Below are positions 7,218-14,139 of a stretch of DNA of 23,211 nt, one piece after another (within the stretch, counting starts at the first letter, position 1; each line of letters begins with the position of its first letter). Origin of the DNA: Faecalicoccus sp. (GTDB taxonomy: Bacteria; Bacillota_I; Bacilli_A; Erysipelotrichales; Erysipelotrichaceae); contig JAGAWH010000192.1 in assembly GCA_017941505.1 (NCBI GenBank), positions 1 to 23,211 of the forward strand. Reading direction: 5' to 3'. Both the position numbers and the translations under genes were made by a program. The notes beneath the pieces are model-generated. The model was not told the origin of the DNA. It did no database searches and saw only the letters and a program-made list of their open reading frames with translations.

Positions 7218-8117
7218 ATGTTATTGTTTATAAAATGTTTACCGCGATTATTTCAACAGGCAGGAAAAGATATTCGAAGACACGGTACTTTGACATTTTC
7301 TGCGGTATTATCCATTGCGATTGCTTTATTGATCTCAATGGTACTAATTATATTAGCGGCAAACATATCTAGTTTTACCGAAAAGATCGATGAAAGAATA
7401 TCGGTACAGGTATCCTTATTACCTACCGTGGATGAATCCGAAAGAGCTCAAATAGAGAAAGAATTAAACTCTATGGATGTCGAGTCGGTAACCTTTTCTG
7501 ATAAGGAATCTCAATTGGATCAACTGATTCTTGAGGATGGAGATACCTTTGAACAATATAAGGGAGAAGGAAACAACCCATTATATGATGTATTTATTGT
7601 GGAATTAAAAGACAATACAAAAATTGATGAATTTGTAGAAAAAGCTTCTAAAATATCCGGAGTTGCCCAGGCTACGTATGGAACCGATGCAGTAAGTAAA
7701 CTTATCCACATCTTTGAATCCTTCCGCAAAGGCGGCAGTATTATCGTTTCCGGAATGGCCGTACTTGCGATTTTTCTGATCTACAATACCATTCGATTAA
7801 CCATTCAGGTACGTCGAGATGAAATATCCATTATGCGAACTGTCGGTGCCTACAACTGGTATATTTCCTTTCCGTTAGTTTTGGAAGGATTGGTGATTGG
7901 TTTTTTAGGTGCCATCATTCCGATTGTGCTATGTACAATTGCGTATACGTATTTATATAAGGCAATGAACGGCATGTTTATATCGGAGATGTTTTTAATG
8001 ATAAAACCATGGCCTTTTGTGTATCAAACAGGCTTGGAACTTTTGGCATTGGGTGTTGTGGTAGGAACTTTAGGTGCGGCCATCGCAACCGGCATATATT
8101 TGAGAGGTACACGATGA
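7218..8117 (+). CDS. ftsX: FtsX-family permease, first copy (FtsX1)
   Basis: 299 residues with the full FtsX plan: a cytoplasmic start, TM1 (about 27-50), an extracellular domain (about 52-170, with VTFSDKESQL and NNPLYDVFIVELKDNTKIDEF), then three more TM segments. The FtsX signature IYNTIRLTIQVRRDEISIMRTVGA lies between TM2 and TM3. FtsX has no catalytic site. It transmits ATP hydrolysis by FtsE to an extracellular peptidoglycan hydrolase. The start at 7218 is preceded by GGAGTGA (7207-7213). It heads a five-gene operon and is followed, with ATGA overlap, by the M23 gene. A second, clearly different FtsX lies after ftsE. Sequence identity outside the motifs looks low, so this is an old paralogue, not a fresh duplication. 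Confidence 0.93.
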   Translation: MLLFIKCLPRLFQQAGKDIRRHGTLTFSAVLSIAIALLISMVLIILAANISSFTEKIDERISVQVSLLPTVDESERAQIEKELNSMDVESVTFSDKESQLDQLILEDGDTFEQYKGEGNNPLYDVFIVELKDNTKIDEFVEKASKISGVAQATYGTDAVSKLIHIFESFRKGGSIIVSGMAVLAIFLIYNTIRLTIQVRRDEISIMRTVGAYNWYISFPLVLEGLVIGFLGAIIPIVLCTIAYTYLYKAMNGMFISEMFLMIKPWPFVYQTGLELLALGVVVGTLGAAIATGIYLRGTR

Positions 8118-9505
8118 AAAATAAATTATTAGGCATATTTTGTGCCATATCGATTCTGGTTTCCTCCATACCTGTATATGCCGAAGAGGATTACTCCAAT
8201 ATCGATGAATGGTATGAACGATGCGCTCAACCCCAGACAACAGAAGAAGATGTAGAAGCCTGCCTTGCCTTCCAGGCCAATCAGGAAGAAGTAATGGCGA
8301 AATTGATGGATGATATTGATACCTATTCTAATGACATTCAGCATCTTGAAGATAATACCCAGCAAATTGAAGACTTAGCCCGACGGCAAAGAGATCTCAC
8401 CAATACACTCACAGATCAAATCAATGCCCAGCAGGCATATATTGAATCCATTGAAGCCAACGTTACATCCTTACAGGAATTAATTGACGGTAAGCAGGGG
8501 GAAATCAATGTCTGGGATGATCAAATCAAAAATCGTATGCGTTCTGAACAGGCTTCCATCGGAACCAATAAGGTCATTGACTTAATTATGGGAGCCAAAG
8601 ATTTAAATGATATGATTCGGCGGATTACCGGCTTAGACCGGATTACTCAGAATGATCAATCGCAAATTGATCAGATTAATGTATTGAAGGAAGAGTTAGA
8701 AGACCAGCAAGCCGAGTGGCAAAGATTAGTTGACCAGGCCAGTGTGCATAAGCAGAATCTGGAAACAGAACAGGCAAAGGTAGAGCAATTGAAAGGCTCT
8801 TTAGAAACATTGGAAGTCGCGTACCGCAAGCAGATTGCCCATCTGCAGGCCAAAAAGCGGGGAGACTTCAATGATATTTCCGCAATATCTGCATTTATGA
8901 TTTCTCCTAACTATGTAGGAGAATTAGAAGATAACGATTCCTTTATCAATCCCATTGTTCATGGGGAATGGTCAGCCGGTACCTGGATGTATCCGGAAGG
9001 AGGATTACATCTCGGTGTGGATTGGGCTGTAGATGTTGGTACCAGCGTTTACGCACCGGCCAATGGGGTAATATTATATGCCAACAATCCAAGTGATTCC
9101 TGGAGCGGTTTTCTTGGAAATTGGGATGGCTATCCGGCGGGTGGCGGTAACACCATTGAAATGTTATGCCGTGTAAACGGAACAACCTATGCCGTAAGCT
9201 TCGCCCATCTATCACAGGGAGGCTTTAATGTCAAAGCCGGTGATATGGTCATTAAAGGACAGCAGATTGCCTATACCGGAAACTCCGGTAATTCCAGCGG
9301 CGGGCATTGCCATATCGAAGTTTATAATTTAGGAGATATGTCTTTAGAAGAGGCTGTTGCCGTGTTTACCTCTACTGCAGACTTCAGCTGGGGTACTACA
9401 TGGGATAGCACTGCAACAGCCTGTGAAGCAGGGGCTCCGGTTCCATGCAGAGAAAGACCGGAAAATTTCTTTACACCACCGGTGAAGGAGGAAGAGAATG
9501 ATTGA
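8114..9505 (+). CDS. Secreted coiled-coil M23 (LytM) peptidoglycan endopeptidase, EnvC/PcsB-like partner of FtsEX
   Basis: 463 residues. Signal peptide 1-24 (ends VSSIPVYA), a long Gln/Glu-rich coiled coil (about 45-265), a short linker and a LytM domain (about 285-450). The zinc and catalytic residues are present: H299 and D303 (HxxxD), H365 (FAHLS), and H398 and H400 (GHCHIEV). Unlike E. coli EnvC, this enzyme should be active itself. The coiled coil plus hydrolase plan is that of FtsEX-controlled proteins (CwlO, PcsB), where the FtsX loop grips the coiled coil. The start at 8114 fits the signal peptide and AGAGG (8103-8107), and overlaps the ftsX1 stop by four bases; the frame upstream is a shadow of ftsX1. 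Its stop overlaps ftsE by eight bases. Confidence 0.92.
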   Translation: MKNKLLGIFCAISILVSSIPVYAEEDYSNIDEWYERCAQPQTTEEDVEACLAFQANQEEVMAKLMDDIDTYSNDIQHLEDNTQQIEDLARRQRDLTNTLTDQINAQQAYIESIEANVTSLQELIDGKQGEINVWDDQIKNRMRSEQASIGTNKVIDLIMGAKDLNDMIRRITGLDRITQNDQSQIDQINVLKEELEDQQAEWQRLVDQASVHKQNLETEQAKVEQLKGSLETLEVAYRKQIAHLQAKKRGDFNDISAISAFMISPNYVGELEDNDSFINPIVHGEWSAGTWMYPEGGLHLGVDWAVDVGTSVYAPANGVILYANNPSDSWSGFLGNWDGYPAGGGNTIEMLCRVNGTTYAVSFAHLSQGGFNVKAGDMVIKGQQIAYTGNSGNSSGGHCHIEVYNLGDMSLEEAVAVFTSTADFSWGTTWDSTATACEAGAPVPCRERPENFFTPPVKEEEND

Positions 9506-10184
9506 TATTAAAAATGTAAATAAATCCTATCCAAATGGTGTTCATGCGCTAAATAATGTTTCTCTTTATATTGAAGATGGAGAGTTTATCTATATTATCG
9601 GATCAACAGGATCCGGTAAAAGTACCATGATTAAACTGCTCAACGGAGAAGAAGTTCCCGATGGAGGAAAGGTTTATGTAAACGGAACCGATGTAGGTGC
9701 TCTAAAACATAAGGATGTACCTTATTATCGCCGTAATATTGGCTGTGTATTCCAGGATTACCGCTTACTTCCAACCTTGACGGTCCAGGAAAATATTGCC
9801 TTTGCCTTAGAGGTTTTAGGATGGTCAAAAAAGGATATTCGTCAAAGAGTCAGGGAAGTGCTGGAGCTGGTTGACTTGAAGGCCAAAGCACGTGCCTATC
9901 CGGATGAATTGTCCGGCGGTCAGCAGCAAAGAGTAACCATCGGAAGAGCAATCGCAAACCGTCCCAAGGTGTTGATTGCCGATGAGCCGACAGGAAACCT
10001 CGATCCGGAAAAAAGTATGGAAATCATGGATTTGTTGGAGAAAATCAATAAAGAATACAATACGACCATTGTGATGGTTACGCATGACAGCGTACTTGTT
10101 GAAAAGTTTAAAAAGCGTACGATCACACTGGAAAAGGGCTTTATTGTTCATGATTCAGCTAAAGGTGGGTATACTACACTATGA
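9498..10184 (+). CDS. ftsE: Cell-division ABC ATPase FtsE
   Basis: 228 residues, a single ABC domain. Walker A is GSTGSGKST (35-43), the Q loop is VFQDYRLLPTLTVQEN, the signature is LSGGQQQR (about 139-146), Walker B is VLIADEPTGNLD, and the H-loop histidine is in VTHD. The DYRLLP stretch is typical of FtsE. The RBS is AAGGAGG (9485-9491), six bases before the ATG, inside the end of the M23 gene. It is the only ATPase in an operon with two FtsX genes, so it presumably powers both. The stop overlaps ftsX2 by four bases. Confidence 0.96.
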   Translation: MIDIKNVNKSYPNGVHALNNVSLYIEDGEFIYIIGSTGSGKSTMIKLLNGEEVPDGGKVYVNGTDVGALKHKDVPYYRRNIGCVFQDYRLLPTLTVQENIAFALEVLGWSKKDIRQRVREVLELVDLKAKARAYPDELSGGQQQRVTIGRAIANRPKVLIADEPTGNLDPEKSMEIMDLLEKINKEYNTTIVMVTHDSVLVEKFKKRTITLEKGFIVHDSAKGGYTTL

Positions 10185-11083
10185 ATCGCAAAATAAGAAT
10201 GGGCTTTTATGCACTGAAATATGCATTTAATGCGATTCGCCATCATTTTGTGCTTAGTATTTCAGCGGTTACTTCTATCACTTTTTCGCTTTTGACGGTT
10301 GCCATGTGTGCCGTGATTGGACTCAATATCAGCCGTTTTTCCTCTAATATTACAGGCGATTTAATGATTCATGTGGTACTCAATCCAAGCCGGGATAAGA
10401 AAGAGGAAATCGAAGTTATACAAAAGGATTTGGAAGCCCTTGAAAATGTCAAAAGTGTTACCTTCTCGGATAAGGATCAGGAACTGGAAATCATGATTGC
10501 TCAAAAAGGGGAAGCGTATGCCAGATATCGCGGTGAAAACAATCCCTTGTCCAATGCCTTTTTTGTGACTCCGGTTGATAATACCAAGATTGAAGAAACA
10601 GCTTCTTTGATCCGAAAGGTAAACGGGGTAGATAGTGTAGCGTATGGTGGACAGAGTGTTCATGAGCTGGTAGATGTAATGATAGTGGCAAGAAGAATCG
10701 GTTATATACTGGCCATCTTGTTGTTGATATTGTCGGTTTATTTGATATACAATACGATTCGAACAACCATCTATTCCCAACAGGATGAAATCAATGTGAT
10801 GTCAACCGTAGGAGCTTCCTACCGCTTTATTAAGATTCCTTTTGTAGCACAGGGAATGATCATCGGAATGCTGGGAGCACTCATTCCAACCTTGATGGTG
10901 TGGTTTGGATATGCCCATATTTATAAGCGTCTAAACGGTGTCTTTTTTGCGAATATCTTATCGTTAGTAGATGTGACTACCATGCGTGTGCAGGCAGGAC
11001 TTGGAATTATGGTGTTGGGAATGGTAATTGGCTTTGCGGCCAGTCTTATGGCGGTCACAAGGTATTTAAGAATGAATCGATAA
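10181..11083 (+). CDS. ftsX: FtsX-family permease, second copy (FtsX2)
   Basis: 300 residues with the same fold as FtsX1. The N-terminus (LKYAFNAIRHHFVLSISAVTSITFSLL) is the more typical FtsX start. The extracellular domain has VTFSDKDQEL and NNPLSNAFFVTPVDNTKIEE. The signature is IYNTIRTTIYSQQDEINVMSTVGA. It sits directly after ftsE, the usual ftsE-ftsX order, so this is likely the ancestral partner and FtsX1 the extra one. The ATGA overlap with ftsE points to coupled translation. ctpA follows after 12 bases. Confidence 0.95.
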   Translation: MNRKIRMGFYALKYAFNAIRHHFVLSISAVTSITFSLLTVAMCAVIGLNISRFSSNITGDLMIHVVLNPSRDKKEEIEVIQKDLEALENVKSVTFSDKDQELEIMIAQKGEAYARYRGENNPLSNAFFVTPVDNTKIEETASLIRKVNGVDSVAYGGQSVHELVDVMIVARRIGYILAILLLILSVYLIYNTIRTTIYSQQDEINVMSTVGASYRFIKIPFVAQGMIIGMLGALIPTLMVWFGYAHIYKRLNGVFFANILSLVDVTTMRVQAGLGIMVLGMVIGFAASLMAVTRYLRMNR

Positions 11084-11095
11084 AGGGATAGAAAA

Positions 11096-12523
11096 ATGGA
11101 TAGAGAAAAGAAAATTAGACAGAGAATCATTGTGATTGCCGTATTGTGCCTGGCTTTTTTTGTGATGGGAATGTCCATTCCATTATTGATGAAGAAGCCA
11201 AGCTCGGAGTCTAATACTGAAATGGATAAATTTGAAACTGTTTATGAGCTGTTAACAGATAAATGGTATTATGCCAATCAAGTAGAAGAATTGGACAATA
11301 TTTTGATTGAAAAAGCCATTTCCGGAATGACCATGTTGGATGAGGACCCACATACCAATTATTTTTCTTTGCAGGAAGCAGAAGCTTTCTCACAGGCTTT
11401 ATCGGGATCCAATGTCGGTGTAGGTTTCGTCTATGCACCGGATGATAATTCTAACTTTGTGATTCAGGATGTCTTTGTAGGCTCCAGTGCAGATACCGCC
11501 GGTCTGCAAAGAGGGGATATTATCACCCAGGTAGATTCCATGGTATGTTCGGAAAATCCTTCCGAAGATATTGTTGCTTATATTCAGAAAAAAGAAGGGA
11601 AACAGATTAACATCAAATTTACCCGGGATGGCAATGAAGAAAGCGTAAAGGTAACACCGGGCAGCTACGATACGACTGTTATATGCCGTCTGCACGATGA
11701 TTATGCAGAAATCATCCTTTCCAGCTTCTCGGAAATGACAGGCCAGACTATGGCCACTGCCCTAGGGCGGGTACAGCAAGCCGGTATCAAAAAGCTGATT
11801 TTAGATCTTCGTGACAATACCGGTGGATATTTAAGTGCTGAAGTCGATGTTGCCAGCTCTTTCCTTCCGGAAAAGACTGTTGTCTATAAAGAAAAATTAG
11901 CAGATGGAACGATTAAGGAATATAAAACTAACGATACCTATGGTCAGGTTGAACTCGATCAAATTGTGATCTTGCAGAATGAAAATACAGCCAGTGCATC
12001 GGAAGCTTTAATCGGAGCTTTAAAAGATACTATTCCGGATAAGGTCACTACGGTAGGATTAAAAACATATGGAAAAGGAACCGAACAGGTATCTATTGCC
12101 TTTAAGGATGGAACCTCCATTAAATATACGGTTGCCGAGTGGCTCACACCAAATGAAACCAGTATTAATAATGTTGGCTTTGAACCGGATGTTCCGGTTG
12201 ACAGTATTTTAGTGGCGTCGGTAGACTATACCGAAATGGCCGAAGATGAATCTTTTGGACCGGATTCTGTCCATTATAATGCGACAGCTTTACAGACCTT
12301 CCTTGACTTTTTAGGATATCCTGTAGACCGCACGGATATGTATTTTTCACCGACATCTTCCCAATCATTAGCCCAGTTTCAGGCTGAGAATGGTTTAGAA
12401 GCAACCGGTGTTTGTGATCATCAGACATGGGAAGTCTTAAAGGACAAGGTTGTCAAAGAGTACAATGCCCGCAAAGAAAGCATGGATGAGCAGAGAAATA
12501 AGGCCATTGAATTATTAGGATGA
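11096..12523 (+). CDS. ctpA: C-terminal processing protease (S41) with PDZ and peptidoglycan-binding domains
   Basis: 475 residues. One N-terminal TM anchor (about 10-31), a PDZ domain (about 100-190, with VGVGFVYAPDD and GLQRGDIITQVD), the S41 protease core, and a C-terminal PG_binding_1 domain (about 400-465, with LAQFQAENGLEATGVCDHQTW). Catalytic Ser is S302 in TASASEAL and the general-base Lys is K327 in TYGKG, the standard 25 residues apart, so it should be active outside the membrane. Bacillus CtpB has this same plan and cleaves a signalling protein. A ctp gene beside ftsEX is a known Bacillota neighbourhood. A substrate within the operon, such as the M23 hydrolase or an FtsX loop, is possible but inferred. 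Confidence 0.95.
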   Translation: MDREKKIRQRIIVIAVLCLAFFVMGMSIPLLMKKPSSESNTEMDKFETVYELLTDKWYYANQVEELDNILIEKAISGMTMLDEDPHTNYFSLQEAEAFSQALSGSNVGVGFVYAPDDNSNFVIQDVFVGSSADTAGLQRGDIITQVDSMVCSENPSEDIVAYIQKKEGKQINIKFTRDGNEESVKVTPGSYDTTVICRLHDDYAEIILSSFSEMTGQTMATALGRVQQAGIKKLILDLRDNTGGYLSAEVDVASSFLPEKTVVYKEKLADGTIKEYKTNDTYGQVELDQIVILQNENTASASEALIGALKDTIPDKVTTVGLKTYGKGTEQVSIAFKDGTSIKYTVAEWLTPNETSINNVGFEPDVPVDSILVASVDYTEMAEDESFGPDSVHYNATALQTFLDFLGYPVDRTDMYFSPTSSQSLAQFQAENGLEATGVCDHQTWEVLKDKVVKEYNARKESMDEQRNKAIELLG

Positions 12524-12541
12524 TACAAGAATAAAAATTAT

Positions 12542-12572
12542 CTCCGGGAGTTTGACGCTTCCGGAGTTTATT
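12542..12572 (+). terminator. Probable terminator of the ftsX1-ctpA operon
   Basis: Stem CTCCGGGAG/CTTCCGGAG (12542-12550 with 12558-12566, one G-U) with a seven-base loop and a modest T-rich tail. It starts 19 bases after the ctpA stop. Confidence 0.75.
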
Positions 12573-12621
12573 ATGATCTCAAAAACAAATTTTGCGTATA
12601 AGAAAATAGAGACAATAGCAT

Positions 12622-12658
12622 ATATCGAATATAAATTCGTCGAATTTATATTCGATAT
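12622..12658. repeat. Perfect 37-bp palindrome
   Basis: Arms of 18 bases (12622-12639, ATATCGAATATAAATTCG, and its exact reverse complement at 12641-12658) are separated by a single T. Within each arm CGAAT and ATTCG form a smaller dyad. There is no T tract, so it is not a normal terminator. It lies 33 bases before a decayed ATPase fragment. It could be an operator, a recombination or replication-type site, or a dispersed palindromic repeat. Confidence 0.85.
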
Positions 12659-12691
12659 GACATACTTTTGTGTAGCAGGAGAGGTTGATAT

Positions 12692-12823
12692 AGGAAATAT
12701 ATTAGAGAACATGAATTTGAGATTTTAAATCGTTTTATGAGTAACAAAAGAACAAGAGCTATGGCTGCTTACGGCCACGGTAGAGTTGGTAAGACAAAAC
12801 TATACTACTGTTTTAAACGATAA
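12692..12823 (+). pseudogene. Remnant of a P-loop ATPase (archaeal-type ATPase family N-terminus)
   Basis: A 43-codon frame whose peptide matches the opening of DUF234/archaeal-type ATPases: a KYI-RE-HE-FEILNRF stretch, then YGHGRVGKTK, a Walker A of the family's YGRRRVGKT type. An intact RBS-like AGGAGAGG lies at 12677-12684. The expected ATG is AGG, the Gly codon of the usual IGRE motif is missing, and a stop cuts the frame just after Walker A. The remaining several hundred codons are absent. These proteins are usually accessory ATPases in mobile or defence-like settings. It is non-functional as seen. Confidence 0.6.
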
Positions 12824-12927
12824 AAAAAATTAAAGATAAGCTATCTGGATTTTTATTATAGATCTGAATGAAGATATTTTCCATCATAATATACGAGGGG
12901 CAAAAGGATGAAATCCAGTTCTTTATG

Positions 12928-12956
12928 TTGAAAATACATCAAAATTGATGTATTCT
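12928..12956 (+). promoter_or_regulatory. Toxin-antitoxin promoter with operator in its spacer
   Basis: TTGAAA (12928-12933), exactly 17 bases, TATTCT (12951-12956). Between them lies a perfect inverted repeat, AATACATCAA / TTGATGTATT (12933-12942 and 12945-12954) with a two-base centre. A repressor bound there would block RNA polymerase, so the downstream HTH antitoxin is the natural candidate. Predicted transcription start is about 12963. Confidence 0.75.
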
Positions 12957-12965
12957 ATTCGTGAA

Positions 12966-13292
12966 ATGAACATTTATGATTATACTACGGCAGGTGGAAA
13001 AAATGTAATAATGGATTATATAGAATCACTTCCCCTTGAATTAAAAGTAGAAGTTCTGGCGGTACGACAGCTTATTTATGAGAAAGGAATGGATGCATTT
13101 CCTTTGCTTGTGACACGTCAGCTCTACAAAAAATTATGGGAAATAAAGATTTCCCAGGAAAGGGTCATGTATGTGATTCAGGATAAAGAATCAATATATT
13201 TCCTAAACATCTGTAAAAAACAAAAGGGAAAAGCAGAAAAACGCGAACTTGATAAAGCTAAAAAACGAGCAAAAGAAGAAGGACTTTTGTGA
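12966..13292 (+). CDS. RelE/HigB-type toxin (Gp49-like, DUF891)
   Basis: 108 residues from the chosen ATG. The pattern is that of HigB-like mRNA interferases: an N-terminal YDYTTAGGKNVIMDYIESLP, a helical pair, LWEIKIS followed by ERVMYVI (the family's L-x-E-[RK]-x and R-[IV]-x-Y strands), and the basic C-terminal FLNICKKQKGKAEKRELDKAKKRAKEE. Members cleave mRNA on the ribosome and stop growth unless neutralised. The frame is open upstream (TTG 12945, ATG 12948), but those codons overlap the operator and -10. ATG 12966 falls three bases after the predicted transcription start, so the message would be leaderless or nearly so. Toxin-first order is typical of higBA. Confidence 0.85.
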   Translation: MNIYDYTTAGGKNVIMDYIESLPLELKVEVLAVRQLIYEKGMDAFPLLVTRQLYKKLWEIKISQERVMYVIQDKESIYFLNICKKQKGKAEKRELDKAKKRAKEEGLL

Positions 13293-13305
13293 TGGAGGTG
13301 ATATT

Positions 13306-13599
13306 ATGGCATTCGTAAAAGCAGATTTAAACAAAGAACAGGAAGAATTGCTGAAATTAGTTGATGAGAGCGAAGATGCTAAGAAAGTATATGGAGAGTT
13401 TCAAACAAAGATTGCTTTACAGGAGCAATTGATTCGAATGCGGAAAGCTGAAAATATGACACAGAAGGATTTAGCTATAGCGGCCGGCCTTTCTCAGCAG
13501 GCTGTAAGCCGGATTGAAAAAGGGTCAGGAGCAACCATTAATTCGCTCATCAAATATCTAAACGGCATAGGATATGCCATTCATTTTAAGAAAGTGTAA
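13306..13599 (+). CDS. HigA-type antitoxin with XRE-family HTH domain
   Basis: 97 residues. The N-terminal helical part (1-40, MAFVKADLNKEQEELLKLVD onwards) probably wraps the toxin. The HTH domain (about 41-90) contains RKAENMTQKDLAIAAGLSQQAVSRIEKG, a clear XRE/Cro helix-turn-helix. The start is fixed by GGAGGTGAT (13294-13302), four bases before the ATG; the frame upstream overlaps the toxin end and is not used. It begins 13 bases after the toxin stop. The RBS is far stronger than anything at the toxin start, which would give excess antitoxin. It probably represses the operon through the repeat at 12933-12954. Confidence 0.92.
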   Translation: MAFVKADLNKEQEELLKLVDESEDAKKVYGEFQTKIALQEQLIRMRKAENMTQKDLAIAAGLSQQAVSRIEKGSGATINSLIKYLNGIGYAIHFKKV

Positions 13600-13787
13600 T
13601 ATATAGATTTTTTTGTTTTAAATAAGGGCTTATCTGTTTATGGACTTGAGTCAGTATGATTATTTGGCACTCAACTAAGTAATATTATAATTTTTTAGAG
13701 ACCTGAATAGACTTATTGAATTGTAGGTTTGAAGTGTCGTAAAAAGGCTTTCCATTAAATTAAACGGGGAAAGTACCTTCCATGTAT
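13600..13787. other. Non-coding gap after the toxin-antitoxin pair
   Basis: A+T-rich, with no gene-like frame carrying an RBS on either strand. A weak dyad TTGAGT/ACTCAA (13646-13651 with 13669-13674) is followed at a distance by TTTTTT and might end the toxin-antitoxin transcript. CTTTCC/GGAAAG at about 13748-13772 is another small dyad. The composition and short broken frames look like decayed accessory DNA. Confidence 0.4.
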
Positions 13788-13974
13788 TTGAGAAAACGAT
13801 ATAAAATATTATAAAAAATATAAAGTAGAGAGTATCGAGGTGTTTGATTCCTAGCCAACTAATAACGGAAACGCTAAGCTCTAAAAAAACAGCTGTAAAT
13901 GAGTGTTAGGCTAAGATATTAATAATAACAATTTAGAAACAATAAGGCCCAGAAGTAAAGAGGGCCTTGTTTTA
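13788..13974 (+). ncRNA. Candidate small RNA with its own promoter and terminator
   Basis: TTGAGA (13788-13793) and TATAAA (13810-13815) at 16-base spacing predict transcription from about 13822. A stem TAGCCAAC/GTTAGGCTA (13852-13859 with 13905-13913, one bulged A) encloses 45 bases that contain an AGCT/AGCT pairing. The candidate ends at a good terminator. This would be a transcript of about 150 bases with no reading frame. It matches no RNA family I recognise. It could also be the 3' remnant of a lost gene. Confidence 0.35.
13941..13974 (+). terminator. Terminator upstream of uvrB
   Basis: Stem AATAAGGCCC/GGGCCTTGTT (13941-13950 with 13962-13971, one G-U), an 11-base loop and a short T run. 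No coding gene lies directly before it, which is why the preceding stretch is flagged as a possible RNA gene. Confidence 0.8.
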
Positions 13975-14115
13975 GATTCTAAAATCTATAAAAGAAGTTT
14001 TTAAAAGACGGGTTCAAACACAAATGATGGCTTTTGTATAATAAGGAAAACCTCGACATCTTTTTCACTATAGAATGCACCATGCAGTAGACTTTTCTTT
14101 TATTATTTCTTTGCA

Positions 14116-14121
14116 TATAAT
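14116..14121 (+). promoter_or_regulatory. -10 element of the uvrB promoter
   Basis: TATAAT sits 18 bases before the ATG and just ahead of the GGAGG RBS (14130-14134). No clear -35 and no GAAC-N4-GTTC type LexA box were found nearby. Confidence 0.55.
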
Positions 14122-14139
14122 GAATAAACGGAGGCTTGT

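Noticed and set aside
8009..8113. N-terminal extension of the M23 protein
   Set aside because: It lies within ftsX1 in another frame; the ATG at 8114 gives a clean signal peptide and ATGA overlap.
12945..12965. Toxin start at TTG 12945 or ATG 12948
   Set aside because: These codons lie in the operator and -10 region with no RBS; the family start fits ATG 12966.
13600..13940. Small protein gene between the antitoxin and uvrB
   Set aside because: ATG frames at about 13640 and 13782 are only around a dozen codons long and lack an RBS.
13975..14139. LexA/DinR box upstream of uvrB
   Set aside because: No GAAC-N4-GTTC type site could be found; single half-sites only.
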